Source: Ascaphus truei
Taxonomy: Eukaryota > Chordata > Amphibia > Anura > Ascaphidae
Reading direction: 5' to 3'
DNA: 64,000 nt
NCBI GenBank assembly: GCA_036426205.1
Contig: CM071586.1
Coordinates: 7,185,663-7,249,662, forward strand
In this document: positions 33,500 through 44,228 of the stretch, piece after piece
Layout: each line of letters starts with the position of its first letter
How positions within the stretch are numbered: position 1 is the first letter of the stretch
Made by a program: the position numbers and the translations under genes
Notes under the pieces: generated by a model
Database searches by the model: none
Seen by the model: only the letters and a program-made list of their open reading frames with translations
What the model was told of the DNA's origin: nothing

Positions 33500-33908
33500 G
33501 GTGGGCGGCAGGTCTCTGGAGAATACTGTAACCGAAACTGGTCTTCGTCTTTCTTTAATATGAAAAGCCTAAATTGATACATTTTTGCAACCTCTTCCTT
33601 CAGTCTCAAGGCCAAGTTACAATAGCACACTGTGGTATCTTTTTTACACGAAACATCTGCAAGTCGACCCACTACTTAAGCGCATGCACATTACAATTCA
33701 TGAATATCTGCCATCTGGCGGACACGCGAAGAATTGCAACCTATTAAATCCGAACCATTCTCAATAAACCCATCAACCTCGCGTCAACCGTGCACGACCC
33801 ACGGCTGAGAACGCAAAATGAATGCGGCATGCTCCAGATGAAGTGTGTCGCATTCCAGGAAAAAGCCAGGGGAAAACCGGTGATTTGTTGACCCGAGCGC
33901 CGCAGCAG
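33500..33908. other. Right arm of transposon B, non-coding
   Basis: Aligns with 21346-21640 and 22466-22580 of copy A (for example 'acaattcatgaatatctgcca'). Copy B lacks the 825-bp insertion and so shows the empty site (about 33816). No gene seen. Confidence 0.6.
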
Positions 33909-34354
33909 TATGTGTTATCCATATGAAAGGTTTATTAAATCAAATGGACATCTAGGGCACTATATAGGTGTTGCAAATGAAATGTATTATGGATGGGTCC
34001 AATTATATATATAAATGAAGTTTTTTTCAACTACTGATGTTGGACCATCATTTTGATCAATTATCAACCACTTTGGATTTGCTATTCATTTAATTCCAAC
34101 CTTTTGAGGTTTCAGCCCTTTTGTACCAGGACTCTAATTTGAACATTGTACAATATATCTATTGTTGCAACTATACCATACTTGGAGGTTGTCTACAGGT
34201 TATAATTTTTTCATCAAGATATAATTTCTGTACATTTCCACAATGTGGATGTGTTGAACACTTGTGTATTGTTTTGATATAAGATTTAATTGCTACAGTA
34301 GTACTATAGAATTTCTATTCAATATCAAAAGCAAACTGATTAGCAATTATTCTA

Positions 34355-34651
34355 CAGATGCAGCCACCAGTATTAGAACACTTACCTGGGAAATTCTGGG
34401 AGATTCTGGGGCAGTCACAGTAAATGCCTCAACATTGCCTCAACATTTCTGTGAGATCTTAATGGCCCATCGGATTAACATAGGGGGGTCCCTGCAATCC
34501 CATTCAATCTGAATGGGACCGAAGGGACCCCTTGTGGGTTTAATCGATGGGCCATTAAAAATCTCAAAGAAATGTGAGGCAATTTGCGGCATTTACTGTG
34601 AGACTGCCCTAGAATTTCCCAGGCAAGGTTCTAATAATCGGGGCTGCATCG
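34355..34651. mobile_element. Foldback MITE with TA flanks
   Basis: TA at 34353-34354 and 34652-34653. Left end CAGATGCAGCCACCAGTATT, inverted right end CGATGCAGCCCCGATTATT; the interior carries the GATGGGCCATTA-type palindrome shared with 5224-5530. A damaged duplicate is at 36985-37277. Confidence 0.7.
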
Positions 34652-35012
34652 TAACTATTTCAGATAGTGGATATATATTTTTTGCTTCAACCAGTCTTTA
34701 GTGTGCAAACCTCTGTTCAGGATTTTCTATATTGCTTTGAAGCTTTAGTTGTTTTGTTTTAATGCTCTAACATTATCTGTTTTTCCTATTTTTAATATAG
34801 TAGATTTGTTTCATTGCTCATTTAGGATGATTTAATGTGTTATGTTACACTTGTGTTAGTTTAAAGGGCTCTGGCGGGGGCAGCCACCTATCATGTGGTC
34901 TGTCCAATGATACCTTGTGGTTGGTGTCAGCGGTCAGTTCACCTGGAGGGACATAGGGAGGCGCTTACTCCAGGGTTTCTTACCATATATGGTTGTCATC
35001 TTACCTGCAGCA

Positions 35013-35062
35013 AACACTTTTGATAAAGTATCATATACGTGGGAAATGCGTCAGAGTGTTGC
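35013..35062 (+). ncRNA. Hammerhead-like stem-loop
   Basis: Reads AACACTTTTGATAAAG, hairpin GTAT...ATAC, GGGAAATGCGTC, AGAGTGTT. The outer segments can pair as stem I and GAAA-TGC-GTC ends in the canonical cleavage triplet GTC. The CTGATGA box is changed to TTGATAA, so activity is doubtful. A noisy duplicate is at 38073-38124, and a minus-strand relative at 9764. Confidence 0.45.
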
Positions 35063-35509
35063 TCCAGTTTCCTTACGGGCACAATGTGCTAATAAATTTT
35101 TATATTTTGACTTTTTGATCCTGTCTCCGGTCCTCTTTCTTTTGGCTATGTACATGTTACTTGTAACTGTTCTGGATTTGTCTCGACGGGAGGCATGAAC
35201 ACAGGATGAATGAATATTGAAAAGCGTGGGTACCGTGAGTACAGTTTTCACAGTTTTCTCAGTTTCGACTATTGCCTTTGGCAGCTGTTTCGATTGCTTA
35301 ATTGGATCAGGTTGTTGGGTCTCCCTGTGACTCCTACTGTTGTCCTAGCTATTTGCAGGGCTCCAATTGGTTTCTATCCCATATATAGGATCAGCATCAA
35401 AAGTTTATATTGTGAATTTCACCTGATATATCAAGGATAATATCTACAGCGTTATTATAATGGCTTGATTAACAATAACCTGCAGCACTACTTGGAGATT
35501 AATTTCAAA

Positions 35510-36340
35510 TTTGGAATATATTGTTGATAACCTTCCAGAAGTTACCTGTTTTTTTTGTATTCTGGCGAAGATTGTCAGAGTAATAGTGTGCTTGGCGTGT
35601 CTTGTTGTCTTGTTCACATATTCAACAGGCATCTTGTATTTATTAGGATCCTTGGTAGTGCCAGTAACTTTGTAGCTTTTCCACAAGGCATCCCTAAGAT
35701 GGTAGAGGGCTATAAGGTTAGTTGTAACCCATGGAAGGTGAGCCTCCTGTACTCTTATTCTGTGTAGTGGAGCATGGGTATCACAGAGTTTTAAGAACTC
35801 GGATTGAAATAGTCAAGTGCAGAATCGGGTTGGGAATTAAGTGATTCTGTACCAAGAGCAGCTGATAAGGTCAGCCAGAAACTGTTGTGGGTCAATGTTT
35901 CTAAATGTTCTAGTGAGGAGAACTTTAGGGCTTGATTGGGGTGGCGGGGTGGGTGGTTGATTTCTTACACAGTACACTATTGCATAGTCATGAAAATGTC
36001 AGGTAGGATGCCACAGGATTGGATTCTGCTGGGACTAGAGGACAGAATCCAGTCTAGCAAGAATGGTTGTGAAATTTCAGGTTTGTCTGTGTGTGTTGGG
36101 ATATTAGTTGTGTTAGGTTAAGTGACTTGAGTTGTATCTGGATTTGTTATTTTTAGGATCAAGTCAATTGTAGTTGAAGTCCCCAATATTAGTAGCTCAT
36201 CTTCTCATTCAGAGAGGAAATTGAGCCAAGAAACCTGGTGATATAGTCAGGGACAATAGGGGCTTTAGGGTTGTGGTAGATGCCAGCAATCAGGAGGGCT
36301 TTGAAAAGGGGAGGCAGATTTTGCCAACTAGGGTTTCAAA
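35510..36340 (-). pseudogene. L2 LINE fragment in tandem unit 1
   Basis: Homologous to 10091-10920, including PWVTTNL and DSALDYF-type segments in the duplicate, but broken by many small indels. Confidence 0.6.
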
Positions 36341-36984
36341 AGGGGGTTGGCTTGGGGGGAATTTAGCACCCTAAATTGTAAGGTGTCTGAAATAAAATAA
36401 CACTCCTCAAAAAAACACCAACAAAAACACTCTACAAAAAAATCCCTGTGCACCTCATTGGAGGTTATTCACGGATGTAAGTAACTTCACATTGATGTTA
36501 GACTCGAGATGCGCCGCAGCAGTATTGTTGTTATCCATATGAAGGTTTATTAAATCAAATGGGACACATCTGGGCATATATAGGTGTGCAAATGAAATGT
36601 ATTATGGATGGGTCCAATTATATTATATAAATGATAGTTTTTTCAACCTACTGATGTGTTGGACCAATCTTTTGATCAATTATCAAACCACTTGGATTTG
36701 CTATTCATTTAATTCCAACCTTTTTGAGGTTTCAGCCCTATTTGTACCAGGACCTAATTTGAACATTGTATCAATATTCTATTGTTGCAAACTATAACCA
36801 TTACTTGGAGGTTTGCCTCTACATGGTTATAATTTTTTACATCAAGATATAATTTTCTGTTACTTCCACAATGTGGATTGGTTGAACACTTGTGCGAGTT
36901 TTGATATAAGATTTAATTGCACAGTAGCATATAGATATAATTTCTATTCAATATTAAAAGCAAAACTGATTAGCAATTATTCTA

Positions 36985-37277
36985 CAATGCAGCCACCAGT
37001 ATTAGAACACTTACCTGGAAATTCTGGAGATTGGGGCAGTCTCACAGTAAATGCCTCAACATTGCCTCAACATTTCGTGAGATTCTTAATGGCCCATAGG
37101 ATTAACATAGCGGGGGTCCCTGCAATCCCATTCAATCTTAATGGGACCGAGGGACCCCTTTGTGTTAATTCGATGGCCATTAAAAATCTAAAGAAATGTT
37201 GAGGCAATTTTGCGGCATTTACTGTGAGACTGCCCTAGAATTTCCCGGCAAGCGTTCTAATATCGGGGCTGCATCTG
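36985..37277. mobile_element. Foldback MITE, duplicate in unit 2
   Basis: Same element as 34355-34651 with small deletions; TA at both ends. Confidence 0.65.
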
Positions 37278-37471
37278 TAACTATTTCAGAATAGTGGATA
37301 TATATTTTTTGCTTCAACCAGTCTTTAGTGTGCAAACCTCTGTTCAGGATTTCTATATTGCTTTGAAGCTTTAGTTGTTTGTTTTAATGCTCTAACATTT
37401 ATTTGTTGTCCTCTTAATATAAGTGAGATTTTTTCATTGCTCATTTAGGATGATTTAATGTGTTATGTTAA

Positions 37472-38037
37472 CCACTTTTTTTTCCCCTGATTCTTTGTTC
37501 CCGGGGGATGCGGAATAGGGAGGAGAGAGGCGATGGGGGGAAAAGAAATAAAGAGGATAAGGGTGTTTCACGGGGGGGGGGGTGGTCGCGGGGGGTAGTG
37601 GGGGGCGAAAAAAAAATGGGGGGAGAGAGATTAGAACAAACAATGGTTAGGGGGTGGGGGGGGCCGGGGGTGGGGGGGGGCGCGTGTGGTAATCGGCCTC
37701 TGGTGGACTGCAGGGGGGCGGGATTGGATAACAATAACAAAGGGGGGGGGGATGGTGGGGGGGGGGGGGGTTTTTGAAAAACAACAACGAACCAAAGGGG
37801 GGGGGGGGGGGGGTGTGCCAGTTGTGTCTTTAAAAAAAAAAAAAACAAAAAAAGTGGGAAAGGGGGGGGGGTGGGTGGGGGGGTGGGGGGGGGGGGGGGG
37901 GGGGGGGGGTGGGGGGGGGGGCGGGCGTGGGGAAACCCCAAAAAAAGTGTGGTGATAGGGGGAAAGGGAGAACCGGGGGCTTTTTAAAAAAAAAACTCAA
38001 GGGGGGGGTTGGTTTTTTGTTTTTTTTTTCTTTTTTG
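37472..38037. other. Homopolymer-rich block, probable sequencing or assembly error
   Basis: Long runs of G broken by poly-A, with almost no complex sequence, between otherwise alignable parts of unit 2. Proline/histidine- or glycine-rich frames here (37468-37955) are not genes. Confidence 0.8.
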
Positions 38038-38559
38038 GTACCAATATATGGTTGCCATCGTACACTGCAGCAAACACTTTTTGAATAAAGTATCATATAC
38101 GGTGGGAAATGCGTCAGAGTGTTGCTCCAGTTTCCTACGGGCACAATGTAATAAATTTTAGTATTTTGACTTTTGATCCTGTCTCCGCTCTTTCTTTTTG
38201 GCTATGCTAATGTTACTTTTGTACTGATCGGATTTGTCTCGACGGGAGGCATGAACACAAGGAAGGAATGAATATTGAAAAGCATGTGGTACCGTGAGTA
38301 CAGTTTCACAGTTTCTCAGTTTCGACTATTGCCTTTGGAGCTTTTCGATTGCTTAATTGGATCTAGGTTGTTGGTCTCCCTGTGACTCCTACTGTTGTCC
38401 TAGCTATTGCAGGGGCTCCAATTGGTTGTCTTCCATATAAGGATCAGCATCAAAAGTTTATATTGTGAATTTCATCCTGCTATATATCAAGGATAATATC
38501 TACAGCGTTATCTATAATGGCTTGATTAACAAGAACCTGCAGCATACTGGAGATTAATT

Positions 38560-39400
38560 TCTCAAATTTGGAATAATTGTGTAACCTTCCAGAAGTTACC
38601 TGGTTTTTTTGTATTCTGGCGAAGATTGTCAGTAGTAGAGTAATAGTGTGCTTTGGCCGTGTCTTGTGTCTGTTCACATATTCAACAGGCATCTGTATTT
38701 ATTAGGATCCTTGGTAGTGCCAGTAACTTGTAGCTTTTCCACAAGGCATCCCTAGATGGTAGAGGGCTATAAGGTTAGTTGTAACCCATGGAAGGTGAGC
38801 CTCCTGTACTCTTATTCTGTGTAGTGGAGCATGGGTATCACAGAGTTTTAAGAACTCGGATTGGAAATAGTCAAGTGCAGAATCTGGGTTGGGAATTAAG
38901 TCGATTCTTACCAAGAGCAGCTGATAAGGTCAGCCAGAAACTGTTGTGGGTCAATGTTTCTAAATGTTCTAGTGAGGAGAACTTTAGGGCTTGATTGGGG
39001 GGTGGCGGGGGTGGGTTGATTTCCTTACACAGTACACTATTGCATAGTCACTGAAAATGTCAGGTAGGATGCCACAGGATTGGATTCTGCTGGGACTAGA
39101 GGACAGAATCCAGGTCTAGCAAGAATGGTTGTGAAATTTTCGGTTTGTCTGTGTGTGTGGGATATTAGTTGTGTTAGGTTAAGTGATGAGTTGTATCTGG
39201 AATTTGTATTTTTAGGATCAAGTCAATTGTAGTTGAAGTCCCAAATTAGTAGCTCATCTCCATTCAGAGAGGAAATTGAGCCAAAGAAACCTGGTGATGT
39301 ATCAGTCAGGGACAATAGAGGGGCTTTAGGGTTGTGGTAGATGCAGCAATCAGGATGGTTTGAAAAGAGGGAGGCAGATTTTGCCAACTAGGGTTTCAAA
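38560..39400 (-). pseudogene. L2 LINE fragment in tandem unit 2
   Basis: The minus frame 38702-38914 has DSALDYFQSEFLKLCDTHAP and VQEAHLPWVTTNL, the same L2 segment as at 10091-10920. Damaged by indels. Confidence 0.65.
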
Positions 39401-39409
39401 AGGGGGTTG

Positions 39410-39544
39410 GCTTGGGGGGCAATTTAGCACCCTAAATTGTAAGGTGTCTGCAATATAAAATAACACTCCTCAAAAAAACACCATACAAAACACTCTACAA
39501 AAAAAATCCCTGTGCACCTCATTGGACGGTTATTCACGGTAAGT
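39410..39544 (+). repeat. Repeat Q next to the olfactory receptor
   Basis: Third copy of repeat Q, ending ttattcacg|GTAAGTAAC. If used as a splice donor it would give a non-coding first exon about 325 bases before the receptor coding exon. That use is inference. Confidence 0.5.
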
Positions 39545-39601
39545 AACTTCACATCTTTTATTATTTATGTATCTCCATAAACAGATCTTGAAGTTTTGAT
39601 G

Positions 39602-39699
39602 TAATTCTGCACTAGGAGATCATTCCATTGTGATAACATACTGTAACATAATTCTGCACTAGGAGATCATTCCATTGTGATAACATACTGTAACATACA
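39602..39699 (+). repeat. 49-bp direct repeat
   Basis: Two adjacent identical copies of a segment beginning 'taattctgcactaggagatc' upstream of the olfactory receptor. Confidence 0.85.
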
Positions 39700-39865
39700 A
39701 TTCAATGTTTTTATTGCTATCATTGTTACAATGGAACATGAGAGATGTTCCTGGGTGTAACTTGCATAACTTTCTGGAATATAACCTTCTGAAGTACTGT
39801 AGATGTTATTGGACGTGAAGAGCTACTAAATATTCCCTTCTTTTTTCATCCCATCTCTTCAGGAT

Positions 39866-40807
39866 ATGCTGGAAGAGAACCAGACAACAGTCACTGAATT
39901 TCTGCTCCTGGGATTTCAAAACTTGCAAAGCTTCAATGTCGCCCTCTTCATTCTGTTTCTCATGATCTACATCATGACATTAGCTGGAAACCTGCTGATC
40001 ATCATTTTGGTGTCAAGCAGCCAAAGCCTTAAATCTCCCATGTACTTCTTCCTCTGTCACCTGTCCTTGTCTGATATGTTACTTACCACAAACATAGCCC
40101 CTACCATGCTACGTGTTGTATTGAATGGAGGGGGCACCATACATGTTACTGGCTGCATCATGCAAGTGAACATCCACGGTGTTTCAGCAGCTGTAGAGTG
40201 TCTTCTTCTCACAGTGATGTCCTACGACCGGTACCTTGCCATCTGCAACCCACTGCGTTACACCTCTATCATGGACCTTAGACTTAGTCTCCACCTTGTT
40301 ACCTGGTCTTGGCTGATAGCATTTCTGTTAATACTATCCATGCTTATTCGTCTATTTCAGTTACAGTTCTGTGGTCCCCATATCATTGACCATTACTTCT
40401 GTGATTTTGATCCTCTTCTAGAGCTCTCTTGTTCAGACACCTCTATTGTGAAACTAGAAGAATTTATCTTAACCCTCCCTCTAACCGTCTTCCCATTTGT
40501 CTTCATCACTTCCACATATGTCTCCATCTCCCTCACCATCCTCAGGATCCCATCCACCACTGGGAGACAGAAAGCATTCTCCACCTGTAGCTCTCACCTG
40601 ACTGTCGTGGGCACATATTATGGGAGTCTAATAACGGTTTACATGATGCCATCCAGAGGACACTCATTTAATATAAACAAAGTCTTATCCCTTCTCTACA
40701 CGGTGGGGACACCTTTTTTCAACCCAATTATATATAGTTTGAGAAATCAGGAGATCAAGGCAGCTCTGATAAAGTGCCCCTTTATAAGGAGAAGTTCTTC
40801 TTTTTAA
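39866..40807 (+). CDS. Olfactory receptor, intact single coding exon
   Basis: A 313-residue odorant-binding G-protein-coupled receptor of sensory neurons. Seven hydrophobic segments are visible, with all class hallmarks: N-glycosylation site NQT at residue 5, GN in TM1 (LAGNLLII), PMYFFLCHLSLSD in TM2, MSYDRYLAICNPLRY at the end of TM3, FSTCSSHLTVV in TM6, NPIIYSLRN in TM7, and the extracellular Cys set. A strong 3' splice site (tcatcccatctcttcag) ends 3 bases before the ATG, as usual for receptor genes with the whole coding part in one exon after a 5' UTR exon. AATAAA at 40807-40812 overlaps the stop codon. Some resemblance to family 11-type receptors; subfamily not certain. It is the only intact host gene seen and lies in a repeat desert-like setting typical of receptor clusters. 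Confidence 0.95.
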   Translation: MLEENQTTVTEFLLLGFQNLQSFNVALFILFLMIYIMTLAGNLLIIILVSSSQSLKSPMYFFLCHLSLSDMLLTTNIAPTMLRVVLNGGGTIHVTGCIMQVNIHGVSAAVECLLLTVMSYDRYLAICNPLRYTSIMDLRLSLHLVTWSWLIAFLLILSMLIRLFQLQFCGPHIIDHYFCDFDPLLELSCSDTSIVKLEEFILTLPLTVFPFVFITSTYVSISLTILRIPSTTGRQKAFSTCSSHLTVVGTYYGSLITVYMMPSRGHSFNINKVLSLLYTVGTPFFNPIIYSLRNQEIKAALIKCPFIRRSSSF

Positions 40808-40812
40808 ATAAA

Positions 40813-41070
40813 ACTTGTAAAAGAGAACATCATTACGGATTTAGCAGCTTTCAAAATTAAAGTTGAATCATTTGCATACATTTTAAAAGGAAGTATCAAG
40901 TATACAATTCAAAGGGAAGAATGTTTAGCACAACCAAATATAGCTAAGCTATACAATAGCTTTTATTACATGTTTTTTTAAACGATTATCCAAAAAAAGC
41001 AAAGCCATAAATTACCAGTGGAAGGATTACTGTATATAAAGTGAGATAGAGACCAGATTTATTATATAAG
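40813..41070. other. No gene seen downstream of the receptor
   Basis: AT-rich 3' flank with no recognised repeat. Confidence 0.4.
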
Positions 41071-41145
41071 GGCTTATTCAATAAAGTACAAGATTGCCGT
41101 TTGGCACTGAGGAATCAGCAATATCTCACTTTATTAAATAAGCCA
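41071..41145. mobile_element. 75-bp hairpin element inside repeat P
   Basis: Termini GGCTTATTcAATAAAGT and ACTTTATTaAATAAGCC are inverted repeats. In copy 1 (about 717-765) the central 'acaagattgccgtttggcac' lies in the opposite orientation relative to repeat P, so the small element has been inserted or inverted independently. Confidence 0.55.
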
Positions 41146-41857
41146 ATTCATAAAGTTTCAGGATAAGTTTCCTTTAACAGATGGTGGGAATCCTGTCCTA
41201 AGGCTTAATTTATCCCACACACCAGAAAGTGAAACCGGGGAGAAAAAAGTGACATGTTTGGAGAAGAAGGGAACATGAGGAGATATGAGGGTGACATGGG
41301 GGAGAGAGGGTGACATGGAGATAAGTGACATGGGGGAGGACTGTCTGCACCGCCTCCGTTGTAGCTTTGATATAAAACAACGTATAGATGTATAGAGACA
41401 CTTTGATAGTGACCAGAAGGTCACAAAAAGCCCTATTTAGAATGCACTCAAAGTCAACAAATCAGGGAAAATGTAATGGGTGGGATCTAAATGTCCATCA
41501 CTGTGGCTGATTATATATTAAACTCTGACAATGTATAGAGAGTAATAAGCCGATCGAAAGCACTCCCTATGTCAAATAAAAATAAATAATAACGTTTTAT
41601 TTAATAACAAAAATCGACAACAACGTGAATCTATATACAGTGCAAAATTACTTACAATACCAGAGGAAGAGACGGACGAGCAGTTAGTTCAGTAGGCATA
41701 ATAGAGTCTGCATACCCAGGTATAATACCTTCGCTATGTATGAGCATTGTGAGGAGACACGGATGTAGAACCTGGACAGGCAGGTGTATCAAACAACTGA
41801 TGCAGGTGTCAGCTTTGTTATACAGTATATGTAAATGGGAATCTAATTAATACTGGC
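41090..41857 (-). repeat. Interspersed repeat P, copy 2
   Basis: Reverse-complement partner of 1-760. Sequence continues past the homology toward 42290. Confidence 0.7.
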
Positions 41858-42295
41858 TACTTGGTAGATATTCATAGATGGTACCGAGTAGTAGCTGCCA
41901 CTGTGTTAATACACGCATACATAAATGTATAAAGATGGCTGCAGCTCAATTAGTGCAATTTATATAGATAAATGGAGCATCCCTTAGCAGATACATGTAC
42001 CTTAGAAGAAGCAACATTTGCTGACCCTAGAAGGGTTATAATGAAGAAAAGTAACCAGATAACTCAATATAGGACCAGAAAGAAATAGTAATACAACAGT
42101 GTCTCCAAACATTCACAAACGCTTGCGGTCTCTTCACGTGAGCGTCACCCATGAAGAAGCATTCCTCGTCACATGAAACGCGTGTTGGGGTGAAGTCATG
42201 AACATCGGGTTCTATATTCCTCTAGGAAAAGCAATAGTGAGGAGGAAAGGTACTATTTTGTAAAGTAAAACCATGAATATTTCCATATATTATTT
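41858..42295 (+). repeat. Continuation of repeat P with a hammerhead-like module
   Basis: At 42150-42190 it reads ATGAAGAAG, a weak hairpin, ATGAAACGCGTGTTGGGG, the degenerate module found in several PLE 5' regions here. No gene seen. Confidence 0.45.
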
Positions 42296-42299
42296 GGGA

Positions 42300-42793
42300 A
42301 ACAGTGATCATACCATGGTCTCATTATAAAAAAAATGATCAAAAACTATATTACATGGGTTCAACAAAGACTTTACATTTTAGAAAGGCAGATTTTAATA
42401 AATTGATGAATAATCTACAAGGAATATATTGGGGTGATGTTGTTGCAGGGAAATATGTGGAAGATAAATGGGCAGTCTTTAAAACATTGTTGGAAACGCA
42501 CATTTATTAGTGATAAATATAAAATAATCAAGTCTAAACCAATGAGGCTAAATAAACAGGCAGGGAAGCAGAGGAAAAAGAAGAGTGTCAAGCATTTGGA
42601 TTCTTAAAGTCAGAATGGGTGGAGGCATCATATCAGAATTATAAGGAATGTAACAAAAGTTGCAAAAGGGCAATCTAATTAGCAAAACTTGGAAATAACA
42701 AAAAGGATTGCAATAGAAAGTAAGATCAACCCAAAAAAAGTTCTTTAAGTACCTTAATAACCAAAACATTTGAAAAAAAAACTTATAAGACCC
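42300..42793 (+). pseudogene. CR1-type LINE, endonuclease end and linker
   Basis: Starts near SDHTMVS (42302-42325), the end of the CR1 endonuclease, and reads in pieces to a PKKFFKYLN-like segment (42720-42760). It continues after the LTR element at 46378 with the RT. Confidence 0.6.
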
Positions 42794-43377
42794 TGTAACA
42801 GGGGAGTTATCCCTGTTCAGGAAATGTGCCTCTAATCCAGCAGTGTGGTGGTTCACTGCTGGTAGTCACTTATCCAACACCACCTACCTGATTAGCTTCT
42901 TATAAAAGCCTGTCTTTGAGACAGGAAGAGAGATTGTTCCTGAGTCTCACAATTTGTGAGACTGACCATGGGGACAGATGTCTTGAGCCTGCCAGAAGAA
43001 TAGCAGAGCTGCTTGCAAGACAGAGGGGAAAACACCTCTAAACCTGAATGCTGACAAAACCTGAGGAAAAAGGCAGCATTCCAGGAACAGAGAAGACTTT
43101 CAATTCAACCACTACAAACAGATAAGACTTTCCTTTTATAAGACTTTTGGTATACCTGATTATATCAAGATATATGTTTGGGGCTGGGAGACATGCTTAT
43201 CTAAAAGGAGTTGTGGACCATAGGTTTCATTAGAAATACTCCCAAGTGAATAGAAGCTTTGTTTGACCCCTTGTTTGGATGGTTTTCTGATGTTAAGGAA
43301 ACAGGCGCAATAAAAGCCTTATTTAATTTCACCATAACCAGTCTCCTTTGCATATCTCTGTGCGCGTTCCTCCTACA
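42794..43377 (+). repeat. 5' LTR, 584 bp
   Basis: Begins TG and ends CA, with an AATAAA-like 'caataaaagcc' (about 43307) for transcript ending and a TATA-like 'cttataaaagcc' (about 42898). Confidence 0.75.
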
Positions 43378-44228
43378 TATGGTCGTCAGAAGTGGGACGA
43401 GAGGTGGTCCTTGAAGTTAAAAGGGGTCCGGAGATTGCCTTAGAATTTTTTTTTTTTTGTGCTTTTTGCCTACAAACAGCCTGAGCAACATAAACAAAAA
43501 CTCATGCATCAGAGACCAGAGTAAAGGGACACACCCAGTCAGAAAATCTACACTGCACTAAAACTTACAAAACCACAGATGGACTCTTTTCCCCGATTCC
43601 AAGAGGAGAGAGAGAGACCGTGCTGAAGCAGGTAAACCTTATTTGCCTATCACAAATAAAGTGTAATTTGGTCATTGAAATAGGGGTTGTTCCTTCCAGC
43701 TGTAGTCAGGGTTCAAGAAGTAAGTTAGCCCTTAAAAGGGATAGGCGTTTGTTGTTTTCAAATGTTTCGCTGAAGCAGTGAATACAGACGGTGACACACG
43801 AGCGGTACTGATTCTGCAAGTAAAGGCTGCCACACCGCATAGGACTACCAGCTGTGAATGGAGTATATGCAGAAAAGTGTGAAAATTGATGCAAGACTGT
43901 GCTGAAGCAGGGGAATTTTCAGTAAACAAGTGCTGAGGGTAAAATTGCCCTACTGGGGAAAAGGAATTGCTGGGCTGTGTAAAAGGTATCCCAAAGTGTG
44001 AAGAGTGAATGCCATAATACCCAAAGTTGAGACTGAAGTCAAGCAGAAAACCACATTATTTGGCTGAAGCGGAGGGATTCACCTAGCAAGTAAATGGTGT
44101 AAAGCAAACAGAAGTTTTTACCTAGAAACTGCACATCCAGCATACCGAATGAGAGATTATACCTAGCAAGTAAATGGTGTAAAGTAAATAGAAGTTTTTA
44201 CCTAGCAACTGCACATCCCGTATACCTA

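Larger units (their letters stand above)
25080..33908. mobile_element. Transposon B: second copy of the forkhead/BEN-like/Tc1-type element
   Basis: Starts CAGTGGCGGCCGATC after TA at 25078-25079. The likely right end is GCGCCGCAGCAG just before TA at 33909-33910; its reverse complement CTGCTGCGGCGCTCGGGTC pairs imperfectly with the left end. Gene order and orientation equal copy A: transposase (minus), BEN-like (plus), forkhead (minus). Differences include an expanded 150-bp repeat array, a LINE tail, a GC-rich MITE in transposase intron 1, and absence of copy A's nested elements. Divergence is by substitutions and indels throughout, so this is an old separate copy. Confidence 0.8.
33881..36492 (+). 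repeat. Tandem unit 1 (2.6 kb)
   Basis: Starts with the last 28 bases of transposon B and ends at 'gtaagtaacttcacat'. It contains repeat sequence, a foldback MITE, a hammerhead-like module, an L2 fragment and repeat Q. The following unit repeats the same order. The two copies differ largely by one- and two-base indels rather than substitutions, unlike the other repeat pairs in the window. Confidence 0.75.
36493..39554 (+). repeat. Tandem unit 2 (3.1 kb)
   Basis: Repeats unit 1 in the same order. About 115 bases of unit 1 (34860-34975) are replaced by the homopolymer-rich block 37472-38037. Indel-type differences are dense across the whole unit. Confidence 0.75.

Noticed and set aside
37468..37955. 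Long proline-rich and glycine-rich frames
   Set aside because: They are translations of the homopolymer block and have no complex sequence.
40393..40584. Minus-strand ORF inside the olfactory receptor
   Set aside because: Shadow of the intact receptor frame.
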